Below, piece by piece: positions 1-14,502 of a DNA stretch of 58,878 nucleotides; within the stretch, counting starts at the first letter, position 1, and each line of letters begins with the position of its first letter. Made by a program: the position numbers and the translations under genes. The notes beneath the pieces were generated by a model. The model saw only the letters and a program-made list of their open reading frames with translations. It did no database searches and was not told the origin of the DNA. This DNA is from Pleurotus djamor. Taxonomy: Eukaryota > Basidiomycota > Agaricomycetes > Agaricales > Pleurotaceae. The stretch spans positions 1 through 58,878 of the forward strand of contig JAPEVF010000253.1 of NCBI GenBank assembly GCA_029747585.1, read 5' to 3'.

Positions 1-791
1 ATGAGCAGGCATTCACGGTATGAGACTAATAATGCGGTGCACGAAATGGACGACAAAAACCAGCGACCCAATGTAAGCACAGGATCCGAAAAGCACGTAG
101 TTTCAGTTGGGAAATCCATGGAAGTAGACAAGCGAGTGGACTCAGTTCCGGTGCCTGGCATTGGCGCTCTCTCGTCATTTGAGAAGTACCATCCGAGAAG
201 TTGCTCCGAAGTTAGTGAACCGTTGCAAAGTTTGTAGATCGCTCCCTCGACGAAGGTTGACATGGCGCGGAAGCAACTCCGAGTGCGACAAGGTGAGACA
301 CAGCCTCGGAGTGCCTGGAGTTGTTGGGTCGTCGTGTCGTCGGGCGAACAGCATCTGAGGTAACCTGTGAGGTACACTGAAAGTTCATACACTGTCCTTA
401 CGGAAACGACACAATATGAACAGGGAAAAAGGTGGCCGTGATGTGGGTTGCGCCAAAGCAGTGATGCTGAACCTCAGTTCAGCGTGTAGCATCGAGACGC
501 CACAGTAAGAAAGAAGCCAGATAGACCACAATGTTGTGCTGTAATCCAGAAATTCCGAGAGCCTAGTGTGTTGAGTTGGCGTCGCACTTCAGAGCTTCGG
601 CTGGCTTCGACGTTGAGTGACAGAAATTGGACCACGTGATACTCCTATCATCACCCCTTTTTGAAGTCAATTCCTCTCGGACCTTTTCCCCAGTTGGCTT
701 GGATGTAGTCCGATTTTCCTGTAGTTTGTTGACAACTCCAGTCACCCAGTATGCTTATTGACAAAGGAAAGAAGCGACAAGACTTCGGTGA
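1..791. other. Left edge of window, no supported gene
   Basis: An open frame runs from base 1 to 237 on the plus strand (78 codons) but shows no recognisable domain, signal peptide or membrane segment. It could be the tail of a gene that begins outside the window or chance. The rest, up to the F-box gene, has only short overlapping frames and would hold that gene's promoter and 5' leader. I see no RNA gene here. Confidence 0.3.
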
Positions 792-2758
<1,967 letters not shown>

Positions 2759-2823
2759 ANGTNNGTCAANNNNGNTGCAGNGATTCNGCAAGAGGAGGAA
2801 GAGTTTTGCGACGNAANGAGNAA
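2759..2823. other. Cluster of ambiguous bases at a homology break
   Basis: More than a dozen N bases lie in about 65 nt. Kinase homology is good on the low-coordinate side and absent on the other side. The coincidence suggests a poorly resolved join between contigs or reads. Confidence 0.8.
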
Positions 2824-3055
2824 NCAGATTAGCCGCTAGTCGAATCGATTTCATGTCGCCGCCTTTGGTCGTAACGTTGAATTGATGGCCTCTGCACACC
2901 CTTTCATACACTGGCAGATCGCCCAAAAGATTTAGAAGCCGAAGCACTGGAAAATATACATTCTTAAGCACAGATGTATAGCTATACACGTTCGTCGAGA
3001 GAGGTGTTATCAACGGTGCATCTTTCAAGGAGTCACTCCTATTTAGCAGGAGGCC

Positions 3056-3521
3056 TTAGGGGAAAAAGCCGAAGTGCAGTGCTGGCGACATATTCAGCTC
3101 TTGTCAAAGGCTAAGAGAGGAAAAGGAGAGCTTACACCACCGTTAAGGTCGATATCAACGCATCTGAATCCATCGCAGCAGCCCCACCCACTTAGGCCAC
3201 ACCAAGATCCTTCGCCACCACAAACGTTCGCAGACGGGTCTTGACGAGTGAGTGCCTTGGTGCAATGCTGTCACAGAGATATCAGCTTCCATTAAGTAAA
3301 ATAATAAAGCAGCTAATGACACGAACCCCGCCGTTGAGGTCGATGTCAACGCAAACAAAGCCATCGCAGCAACCCCATCCACTGAGGCCGCACCAGCCAC
3401 CTTCGCTGCTGCATTGGAAGGAATTCTCGTTTAAGGCGAGGAGCCTGTCAGGGCGTACGACTCGTGCGTTGACAGAGCCAAAGGTGGCGACGGCGAGAGC
3501 GATGATAGATGTAAACTTCAT
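3056..3521 (-). CDS. Small secreted cysteine-rich protein with a tandemly duplicated knottin-like module
   Basis: The start codon at 3521 opens a signal peptide (MKFTSIIALAVATFGSVNA). Exon 1 then encodes CSSEGGWCGLSGWGCCDGF and CVDIDLNGGV, with spacing C-x6-C-x6-CC-x4-C, a pattern seen in cystine-knot-like small secreted proteins. A second stretch at about 3141-3240 encodes almost the same module (CGGEGSWCGLSGWGCCDGF, CVDIDLNGG). It joins exon 1 in frame if an intron runs from GTGTCA to the CAAG before ACCCG. A last intron (GTAAGC to CCAG, about 54 nt) would give a short tail and a stop at 3056-3058; this last exon is the least certain part. Function is unknown. Secretion is inferred from the signal peptide, and a role as an effector or defence peptide is only a possibility. 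Confidence 0.65.
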
Positions 3522-6500
3522 GTTTGTCAGAAGCGATAGAAGTGCTGGAAGTCGAAGACGAATTGAACAGAGAAGAGTAGGTTTCTGAGGCGACTATGTT
3601 GAGGAAATCCTTGCTTATATACAGAAAACAAGAGTCCAGTAATTAGTTCACTTTTGGAGTTGAACATCCATTCGGATGGAAAGCGAAGAGGTTGCGAGAA
3701 ACTCGACAACGAGAGGCTTTACGAGATGGTTTTCTTCACGGAAGTTCAGCCGTACGCGGTACCCTGACGTAGTGGAGACTGAGGTATGTATCTGAATTTC
3801 GCATCCGAGTCCGCCTCATGTTATTGACGGCCTTCGTGGAAAAAAGTACCAAGAGCTGAGTCCAGATACCAAGAAGGGTGCGAGAAGGAAGTATCTTCGA
3901 GAATTGTTCAGATTTCTTTCATTGGAAGTTGGTATTTTCACGCAGTGAAATGGGGGAACAGAAGCCAGAGACATCAAGACAGCTGAAGGTTAACACATTC
4001 CGCATCACGGTAGTCTTGGGAGTACCAAGTTGGGCCGAATAGCGGCTGAGATTCTCCACAACGAAGGCTTGAGACATCGGTGAAAGAGAGAGTGTTGAGA
4101 AGGACTCGGCCGCCACAAGTAGCCGATCAAAACTGAGTCGAATAATCCGGCTGTTGGATATCCTTACTATCTCCGTGCTTGGTTTTCGGGTATATAGACT
4201 TATATAAGTCGTACATATTATACACAATAAAGAATAACTGATAACATACAGAAACGAAGCTCCGCTCGGGACTTGATACAGCGAAAATGCAGTGCAGAGG
4301 ATGATCCATGGTGACGGCTGGAGAGAATGATGGGGGAGTGCACCAGACATCCAATCATGGCTTATGGGAGCGGCGACTGAAGATGCCAAGCTTGGAAAAA
4401 TGTTTTTGACGAGAAGACTTCAATGTAGATCGCCGAGGAGGACCCCATGCGTTGTCTTCTGGATCAAGCGTCTGTGTCTAAAATCATCAAGGAGGGGAGA
4501 TTAACCACTGAATTGTCGGAGAATTGGTATCAACCCTCACTTCAATAGAAGCTGTGTCTGTGTCGACATCAGGGGAGAGACGCATGAACTCGTCTCGAGA
4601 GGGGATTCTGTGTTCCGGAACTATAACGGGCCATACGCGGTGTTGGGGTGCTTCGTATGCTGTCTATATGTCAAAGGTGCCGATAGACAAACTCAGTTAG
4701 ATGAATATGGGGATAGACGGGGAACTTACCATTGCAGAACCACTCGGATGCCAGGCTTGCTCCGACCCAACGGAGAATTCGATCTAATGATGTGGGGTAT
4801 ATGTTAGCAGGAGGCACGACGCAACGCAGGCCTAAGGTACTGACCAAAGTACTACACTCAGACTCGATTTGTGGGGCAGAAGCCAAAGTGTTGGTATCGT
4901 CGTCGATTTGTCTCTGACAAAGGGATAGGTTCAACAGAGGTTTCAACGCGACATCATAAGAGTGGACTGACTTTGGGTTTGAGTGTACGGTTTACAGCCA
5001 ACTTGACTGTATCTTTCAGAGTTCTCTTCGCAGGCCGAAAGTCTGGCATCGTTGACGTCTGGGAGTAAATGTGTAAGTCAGCGTTTGCGTCGTATATGGC
5101 AAGTGAGATGACCACCCACGGAATACGCTTGTACCATTGCGTCGGAAGTATGTCAGAGTATGAGGAAAGGTTGAGATAGTGCAGGANGGGGGGAGACCTT
5201 CATAATACGTTGAGATGGAGGGGTTTAAGTACCCTCTTAGCGGCCCGGATCTGGGGAAGGAGAAACAAAGGTGGTCGCCCAAAGTACCTTAGCTTCGCGA
5301 AACCAGTGACCCAGAGGAGACGCGTGACGGCATTCGGAGCCATATAGCGAGGAACTCGGACCTCCAGGACCTCCTTACAATATCACGCCTCATAGCCGTA
5401 AGTGGAAATATGCCCGCGCGAAAGAACATATGTTTGCTTCGACCCCAGTGTGACGTACCAGCACTTCGGAAGGTTATCGGTCATGTCAAGACTCGAGCAT
5501 GCGACGCCGAGCGGCATTGAGAAGCCCGCGCAACAGCATGAAGCAAGAGGAAGATTTCCTGGGCTTCGACTTCTATGTTTCTTGACAATGACCCACGACG
5601 CAAGAGGGAACATCATGTGACAGATGAACAATCAATGTCGCCCCAATCCAAAAATAGGTCGCCACGATACCCTTCAGCAGCCTGTGCGTGGGTGCCCAGG
5701 CTACGGATGTGGTTATTGGCGGTGGGCCATGCGAGCGATAATCTCATCAACCAAACGGCTTGCCAACGAGGTAGCCATTCAAACGCATTGTGTCGCAAGT
5801 ATGTCGGGTATCGGCAGAATTCCATGGCGCCGAGGTTAGCCCCAAATGCAGTGAGTCGCGGCCATCATAAGTAGCCTTTGCAATGAATCGAAGAGGCATA
5901 ATCATAACAGACAGCTGGGCTTAGAATGGGTTCAGCGAAAATAGATCACGCGGACAGTAATCAGCACAGAAAGATACCTTATGGCATGGTCGTATATATA
6001 GTAGTCGGATGGTTGCAAAACATGTATCCTGCTTCCATGGGTCATGCGAAGGAGGTGTGTAGCTGGACTTAGTGAGCGTGAGGGGACATTCCTTGATGAT
6101 CGTTTGAAATTTTGCGAGGAAGCCGTTTACGACAACGTGAAAATTACCTCTGTGCCTTCATTTGCTCAAGGCACTTTACAAGGGCAGCGTTGGCGAAGGC
6201 GTAAGCGTCTGATGGTGGTACGGCATGAGCTAGCCACAAACCACAGAGGCGGACCCAATGACTATCGCCCCCACTGGCGCACAAAACATCTAGAACAATC
6301 GAGTGTTAGAATCAGCTCTAAGACCACGCTGAAAGAACGACCTACTGTGACTATACTTCGAGGAAGCACTTGTAACGGGTGGCAGTTCTCATTCTTGTGA
6401 GATATCAAGTTTGGTGCAGTCCTCGGCCTTGGAAACGCTAGCAAAAATAGAAACGAGCAGGATTCCGTTTCCGGAGCCGAAGAATACCGTGACCAGTTGA

Positions 6501-7238
6501 CTAAGGGTGATAAGTAGCAGGCGCACGTCGGCTCTCTCGCAAGTGTAAAGGAAATCCATGGGACTGCTTCTCTATGATGGAAAGGATAACGACGGGAAGG
6601 TCGGATTTTCTGCCTTTGACGACATGCGAATATGAATGTGCGCTTAGCAGGCCTAGGGACTTGCTATTATTACACTGTTCAATCACTTCGATGCCCTGCA
6701 TTTTGCCTCGATGAAAGCCTTAGATCTAATTGATTGGTGGTCAGTCACTGCAACAACACGGGAAGTAATGATGGTGGCGCGTACCTTTCTCCCCCCGCAA
6801 GCAGTGATAGTATTCAATGCCCAATCGTGTTGCGAGGGAAAGGTGTACCAATCCTTCGTTTCTATTTCAAATCAGGACTGAGTTTTACGTGTGTAATACA
6901 CCAGTATAGCTCAAACGGGTTGTACGTTTCTCAGCGAGAGGGTATCATGGGGATTTAGGTCGGCGGAAGCGGGGCATGGTCAGCCCATGACAGTTGGAGC
7001 GCCGAGGACCAAGGTGTTTACCAAGGGGTGTTTTGCTTATGTTGGGAACATGCGTGTAAACATGTTTCTAGATTTTGAGATTTTAGAAGAGAATTGGACG
7101 GGCTAGGGGAAAGCCAAGGTGAACTGGCAGCGAATGGCAAGCCTGGGGTTGGTCAAAGTCGCGAACAATGTAGCGACAGTCACATGTAGAGGGAGAAAGT
7201 AGATTATACAGCCAAAATAGATCAAGAGGGACATACTA
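3522..7238. other. Gene-poor stretch of about 3.7 kb
   Basis: Only short, mutually overlapping frames are present on both strands. The longest are about 156 codons at 3919-4389 minus and 118 codons at 6044-6400 plus. None has a recognisable motif, a convincing signal peptide or a chain of splice-compatible exons. I see no terminal repeats, transposase motif or tRNA. The first few hundred bases would include the promoter of the secreted-protein gene, and the last few hundred the 3' region of RVB2. Decayed mobile DNA is possible but not shown. Confidence 0.45.
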
Positions 7239-8977
<1,739 letters not shown>

Positions 8978-9153
8978 GGCCTACGTCCATCATAATTAGT
9001 TCAACGGGAACGAATGGAGCTGGTGGCCTACCATGGTGGTCGAATGTTGGAGGAGAAAGGGACGCGTCAGTTTGCCTTCACCCTTTCTGCCAAACACGTC
9101 CATTTCCAGCGCTTACACACTTTTCGGACAAGGACTCCTCCGTTCATCTGCTC
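8978..9153. promoter_or_regulatory. Short shared promoter region between RVB2 and mitochondrial uL2
   Basis: The two start codons face away from each other across about 176 bp, so both 5' leaders and core promoters must lie here or slightly inside the genes. No clear TATA box or named operator was identified. The inference comes from the arrangement only. Confidence 0.55.
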
Positions 9154-10409
9154 ATGTTCTCTGCCAGTGCGCGGGCCAGTGCTGGCTTTTTGCGCTCCTG
9201 TGTCTCCTCTTTACGCGCCCCAGAGGTCTCAAGATGTGGTAACAATGCCAGGAATTTTCTTTCGCGAAAATACGCGACCGAAGTCCAGTCCGAAGGCGTG
9301 TCAGACGCTTTCGTCCGAAGTCAGGCACTCTTCAAAACATACAAACCCGTCTCTCCTGGTATTCGACATCTTCGCCGACCATTGAACGAGCATGTCTACG
9401 CAGGCAGACCCGTCCGACTACTTACGATCGCTAAACGCAAAAAGGGTGGTCGAAACAACCGTGGTGTCATTACCGTTCGACACCGGGGTGGTGGACATCG
9501 TCAACGAATACGAACGGTCGACTTCAGACGCGAAGCACCTGGGATACACGATGTTGTTCGTATAGAATACGACCCCGGGCGCTCGGCCCATATTGCACTC
9601 GTACGGAATCGGGATCCTAAAGCGGAAGGAATGAAGAAATGGAGTTATATACTCGCCACGGAGGGGATGAGAGCTGGGGATGAGATACAGAGCTTCAGAC
9701 AGGGAATTCCGGAGGGTTTCGTCCCCGGATTCGACGACATACAAAAGGAGGAACTTGAACGAAAAATGGCCGAGAAAGAGGAGGACTTGGATGGTGAAGA
9801 AGGCGAACAAGTCGACAACTCTGCACAATCGCTGGCCATTGGTATTCTACGCACGATGACTCTCAAACCAGGCAATGTTCTCCCTCTGCGTCTCATCCCG
9901 CCTGGTACTGTCATACACAACATTGCGCTGTCGCCGCAGGGCCCAGGCATACTCGTTCGGTCTGCTGGCTCTTTCGGCCAAGTTATCACTCACGAAGAAG
10001 CTGGTCGTTACACCCACGTCCGTCTTCAGAGCGGTGAAGTGCGAAAGGTCTTGCAGGAATGTTGTGCTACCATTGGCAAAGTCAGCAATCCTTTGTGGAA
10101 GAGCCGGTCGCTTGGTAAAGCTGGGAGAGCGAGATGGCTTGGAAAGAGGCCTTCAGTGCGAGGTGTTGCTATGAACGCGTACGCCGCTCCTTCATCTTCG
10201 GAAGATTCTCTGACTAATCAGACTACAGCAATGACCATCCGCATGGTGGCGGACGTGGTAAATCCAAGTCAAACAAGCACCCCGTATCCATCTGGGGCTG
10301 GGGAACCAAGGGTACCCGTACCAGGAAGCCTGGACCTAAAGGGCCGAAGAACAGCAACAAAATGGTGGTCAAAGAGCGTCCAAGAGGAAAGGAAAAGCGT
10401 AGCAACTAG
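9154..10409 (+). CDS. RML2: Mitochondrial large-subunit ribosomal protein uL2m
   Basis: This is the L2 protein of the mitochondrial ribosome, which packs around the peptidyl-transferase centre. The first about 45 residues are rich in Arg, Ser and Ala and lack acids, as expected for a mitochondrial targeting sequence ([20 protein letters not shown]). The conserved L2 core follows: [32 protein letters not shown] and the C-terminal domain [20 protein letters not shown]. An intron (GTACGC to CTACAG) splits the signature loop: MNA joins to [11 protein letters not shown], giving the VAMN-DHPHGG motif essential for peptidyl transfer. The end, [19 protein letters not shown], stops at 10407-10409. An acidic linker of about 30 residues ([15 protein letters not shown]) interrupts the RNA-binding domain, as fungal mitochondrial L2 proteins often have insertions. 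The first in-frame ATG was used. Confidence 0.95.
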
Positions 10410-11524
10410 TTCTTTGCTCCCTTTTCTGCCGCTATGTATCAATCTACTACCTTGCTTAATATTGATGCTGATAGATCTTCGAACCTACGACCTGCGAACT
10501 CCTTCAGGCTGGCGCGAAAGTCGCGTGTTTCGTTCGGTATGGCTGCCCCATTCATCTAGGTAATTTGGAGTGTCTCAAGAAAGATGGCGACCAGTCCCAG
10601 TTTCGAAATGCCAAAGGCGAGTTGGTGTATTTTAGAACGCTGGGGCTGGGCGGCGAGTCAAGGCGGACGCGATCGAAGTCCAGTCGCGTTCGGATGGCTA
10701 TGCAGGACAAAAGTTTGTTGATCGTCTCTAGCAGCAAAACAAACACAAAGCATCTTCCAAAGTATAAAGTCGACCTCCATCGGCACCCATTCTAACCCAA
10801 CACCCTCAAACCTCCAAGCCAATCATCCAATCTCCTTTCTCAGAAGTAGTATATCGTACATGTCGGACGGGCGTACCCTGGCTAACCGGCTTTGGTATTC
10901 AAGAGGTCGTTTCGATACGGGTTAATCATCTGTTCTCGATGGCCACCAGGTTGACTGGGTCGTTCGGGATCGGTACGCTGGTGGCAATGTTCACCAGGTA
11001 TGGAATTGGCAGCGAAGCTCCTCCTGAACGACCCCGAAAGATTTATCCTCGGTCGTCGTTATAGAGGTATTTCTGGGAAAGGTCAACTGTGGTGCACAAG
11101 AGTCCAGGTAGCCCCCAACCGAGCGTATTGAGAATTTTCGGATTGGATTTGGCGAGGAGGTAATTGGGTGGGTATGTTCCCCGGTGAGTTTCTCAATCCT
11201 TCTCACAAATGAACATCGTACTAATGCACATTCCCTTGGGTCGAGCGTGGGTCTTGCATAGTCCAGAATTCATTAGACACTGTTCTTTCGTTTATATGTA
11301 TTGGCCATAAAATAAAGCTCCGCAGCATGATTTCGTGATTCTAACGTCAGTGTTCCAGAGTAAGGTTGCCTGCCTCGGAATCAAGCGAGCGTAGTATTGG
11401 GGTCCAGGCAACCATTGCAGAAGACGCAAAACCGTTGATTCAAGGCTCTATGTACACTTCTTTTTCGTTTTTAAACTGACAAACACTCGCAGATATACAA
11501 TCAACATCGTCTGGGAGTTAAACG
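10410..11524. other. Intergenic region between convergent genes
   Basis: This is the 3' side of both uL2m and the desaturase. Frames here are short and overlapping, and none is supported. The length of over 1 kb is longer than needed for two terminators, but I see no repeat, RNA gene or protein motif. Confidence 0.4.
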
Positions 11525-13131
11525 TTAACCAAGCACACCTTCGCCGTCCGAACTCGAACCCGAACTCCAAGCACCGCTGTTGTTCAACTCGTTGTACTTG
11601 GCAATCTTCAATCGCTGCGCAGGAGGTATCGACTGTTCTTCCAAGATATGTGGTTGTCCTCCGTGGAGGATTCCAACGCGTTTCATTGAAAGAAGCTGAG
11701 CGAAAACATCCCAGTTAGTATCAAGAAAATCGCGAAGATGGATTTGAAGGAGCACTCACGTTGTGCGCTGCGTTTGAATGATCGTACACGCCTCCGAAGA
11801 AAGCCGTGGTCGCGTCCTTCCCTATCATTTTGACAAGGAGATGTCTACCACCAGGATGTTCTTCGAGGAAGTCTGAAACGTCATGGATGTAACCAGCAAC
11901 GAGGATAAGCGGTCGTTTCCGACTCTGCTCTTGATCTATGGAAAAAAGCAATGAGCCCATGCTATCCAACATGTATCTCGGCGGAGCAAGAAGAACTTAC
12001 AGCTCTCCCAACTGACGACCTTCAAATCCTGAGTTTCCTTCGGCCAAGTGATGCCCTCTTGTACGCATCTCAACTTCTTCAGCTCCATCGTCAACATCCC
12101 TTTCCTCACTTCGTTGTCGGGGAAAGTCTTCAAATGACTGGCCAAACCGACTTGCTTCATGCACCAGATGAACCACTTGGTGGGGTCGTATTGGTACCAC
12201 TTAATGGCATTGCGGTAGTCCATGGGGAACTGATGGTGGAAGTTGTGGTAACCTTCTCCGACCGTGACGAGAGCGGTAATCAGGTGATCGCGAGGAGTGT
12301 GCTTGTCGTCGAAGGATGATTCGCCGAGCCAATGCGCAAGAGAATTGACGCAGAAGGTTGACTGTGAAGGAAGGAGAAACCGTCAGGTCAGTGCGTCTTT
12401 TGTCATTGCGAGTGGTCAACTAAACTCACGTGGTGAACGAAGACCAATCTCAAGACGGCAGAGTAAATGAAACCGCCTCTGAGGTCGCCCCACCCGATCC
12501 AAGGAATGATAGTAGGGACGACGAAGCCCATTGTGAGAAGGAGCTTGATGTAATGCCTATGCTGCCACCGAACGACCGCGCTCTTACTGAGGTCCGATAC
12601 ATCAGCGACGCCAGGTTTTATACGCGGCTTGATGAGCATCCAACCGATGTGCGAGTAGAAGAACCCTTTGTGGGCGTTGTAAGGATCCAACTCCGTGTCG
12701 GTGTACCTATGGTGAGCACGATGACCTCGCGACCACCATTTGATAGACCCCTGACATGCACCGATCCCAGCCAGAGCCAAAGCATACTGCAGAGGTAGAC
12801 TTGCGTTGTACGACCGATGTGCCCATAGTCGGTGGTACCCCGCGGTGATGCCCAGCCCCGTAACGAAGTAATAGAACACAGCGAACCAAAAGGTTTCTCG
12901 GCGGAGCGGCGTAGTGGCCGCGCCAAAGACCCCGATTAGAGGTGGTATGGTAAGAAGGAGGACGGATATCCAGTTGATTTCGTCAAGTAAATTCGACCAT
13001 TGAAAGGGCGGAAGAGGTTTCTGGGTTCGTAACGTATAAGCGACGTAGTCATCTCGGATGTCGATGTCGATCGGTGTCGTATCCTTACGCGATGATTTCG
13101 GAGGGCGATCACTGGGAGAGGTGGAGGTCAT
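11525..13131 (-). CDS. OLE1: Stearoyl-CoA (delta-9) desaturase with fused cytochrome b5 domain
   Basis: The enzyme inserts the first double bond into palmitoyl- and stearoyl-CoA at the ER membrane, using iron and its own cytochrome b5 domain. The three histidine boxes are visible: HRLWAH at residues 100-105, HRAHH at about 137-141 and HNFHH in the second large exon (EGYHNFHHQFPMD). Hydrophobic spans flank them (ISVLLLTIPPLIGVFG, FWFAVFYYFVTGLGITAGY). The C-terminal cytochrome b5 domain has the haem-binding DFLEEHPGGRHLL and a second histidine in GGVYDHSNAAHN, followed by LLSMKRVGILHGG. The N-terminal 30 residues are polar, as in fungal Ole1. At least four exons are needed and the protein ends at 11525. 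It appears intact. In fungi this gene is usually controlled by unsaturated fatty acids; no control element was identified here. Confidence 0.96.
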
Positions 13132-13807
13132 CTTGCGAGTGTTTGCAAGGCTGCAGCTTGAGACTGCGGCGCCTCAGCACACATTTATATGAGAAAAATG
13201 TGTGGATGTAGAATGTTTGGGGTTTGGGGCCCTGGGTACCCGACGGCACGCTTGAACTGGAGCGATGGTCTGGAGGCCAGGCCCGATCGCCCCAGCCCCA
13301 AGCTAGGTATCCTCGACGGTCTTGATTGTCTCCCTTGGCCTCCCCAGCGTATCAACCTCGAGCGGGATTATATGACATGACGCGAACGTTTCTGTTATAG
13401 AAAGGGAGGTATGTACAAGTACCCGATTCCTGAAATACTTCGAGACATTAGTCCATAAAAATGAGGCAAACTTGGCGTGTATTTAAAACCTACTTCACCG
13501 TCAGTTCGGGTTCAAGAAGTTATGCACAGCACCGAAGCCTGATCGTCCCTCTCGTACGGGTCGAAGTTAGATTCGGGGCAAGAAGGTTGTGGATGGGACC
13601 ACTTGAGCGCCTTGTTAGCGCCTGTTGATCTCCTCCACCCCACTGATTCGCAACGGATACCCTGTCCTCCACGCTTATTGATGATGGGGAAGCCTCGACT
13701 TTTTCTTCGACTCCTGATTCTTTTGTCTCAATTCTGACTTGATCTCGTGATGCCCTTTTTTGCTGTACTTCAGCGAAGCTGTCCAGCACCGTCCGTCGCC
13801 AGGATCA
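13132..13807. other. Promoter-side intergenic region upstream of OLE1
   Basis: About 680 bp separate the desaturase start from the membrane-protein remnant. Overlapping short frames only; none is supported. The proximal part should hold the desaturase promoter, and the distal part may hold decayed sequence of the duplicated membrane-protein family. Confidence 0.4.
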
Positions 13808-13894
13808 ATGTACACCATCATATCCGTCAGGATGAAGTCGAGCTTGCAAGAAAAGACAATAATAAAGCAGCAATCCTTCATCAGCGCCGTGTAG
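13808..13894 (+). pseudogene. 3'-terminal exon remnant of a DUF6533-like membrane protein
   Basis: The 29 codons from ATG at 13808 to TAG at 13892-13894 read MYTIISVRMKSSLQEK then TIIKQQSFISAV. They match codon for codon the last exon of the full copy just downstream (MYAIISTRMMLNLRES then AIMKQELLVSTP), and DNA similarity continues past the stop (CGGTTCTGGTG against CAGTCGTTCTGGTG). None of the upstream exons of the family could be found in the preceding few hundred bases, so this looks like the tail of a deleted copy. It lies about 600 bp upstream of the intact copy in the same orientation. Confidence 0.7.
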
Positions 13895-14284
13895 CGGTTC
13901 TGGTGCTTGTATCATAGTTCTGGCCAGATCATTGATCAACACTCCCTGGACTCGCGAATCGCCGCTATGGTGGTACCTTTTCTTTCGCCTTGACGTTCCC
14001 GTTGAGTGCACCCGTTGGTCTTGCACTGCCTGACCGTCTCCCGGTGCGAATCACACGCTGTCCGTGACCAGAGCAATGGTGCCCACATTAACCTGGCTCA
14101 AACCGCGGGCAAGCTCGCACATCGTGGGACATGCTCGACATAGCGGTGCGTGAGTGAACGTCGATTTGGTGAGGCCACTTACGGGTCAATATGTCGTCCG
14201 TGACCATTAATTGGGAGGGCCAAATCAACGACGTTCGTCAATCTTTCGTTGGTGGGCGTTACTATAGTCCCAGCAAATGATGGT

Positions 14285-14502
14285 CGTACTTGCTGGGAAC
14301 CAGGGAATAGGCTCTTTTTATCTGAACATCGAATGGATCAGCGTCTTGGTGCGCGACCCAAGAGCGCCGAACGACCTTGTGATGATGAACTCGTCCCTAA
14401 CAGTTCTGAATCTTCTGATTCAACCCACACACTTCTGGCTTTTAAAGGACGCTGAAATGTCATACTTTCGCTGGCACCCTCGCCCTGAGCCACCCACACG
14501 AT
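14285..14502 (+). repeat. Upstream region shared with the copy at 38.5 kb
   Basis: The bases before the start at 14503 resemble those before the start at 38473 (about 38279-38472). Both contain ACTTGCTGGGAAC, then CGCCGA..GA.CTTGTGATGA, a CTAAC.G.TCTGAATC block, and a CTTTTAAAG- or CTCTTAAAG-like block about 60 bp before the ATG. The duplication therefore included promoter and 5' leader as well as coding sequence. Confidence 0.6.

Noticed and set aside
80..86. RVB2 Walker A reading GPPSTGKT rather than GQPGTGKT (protein residues 80-87) as a possible defect
   Set aside because: The lysine and threonine that bind ATP are kept and, as far as I recall, serine at this place is normal in fungal Rvb2.
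3919..4389. Minus-strand frame of 156 codons with a hydrophobic stretch
   Set aside because: No signal peptide, motif or splice partners; composition is not protein-like over its length.
9645..9989. Minus-strand frames across uL2m
   Set aside because: Shadow of a strongly conserved plus-strand ribosomal protein gene.
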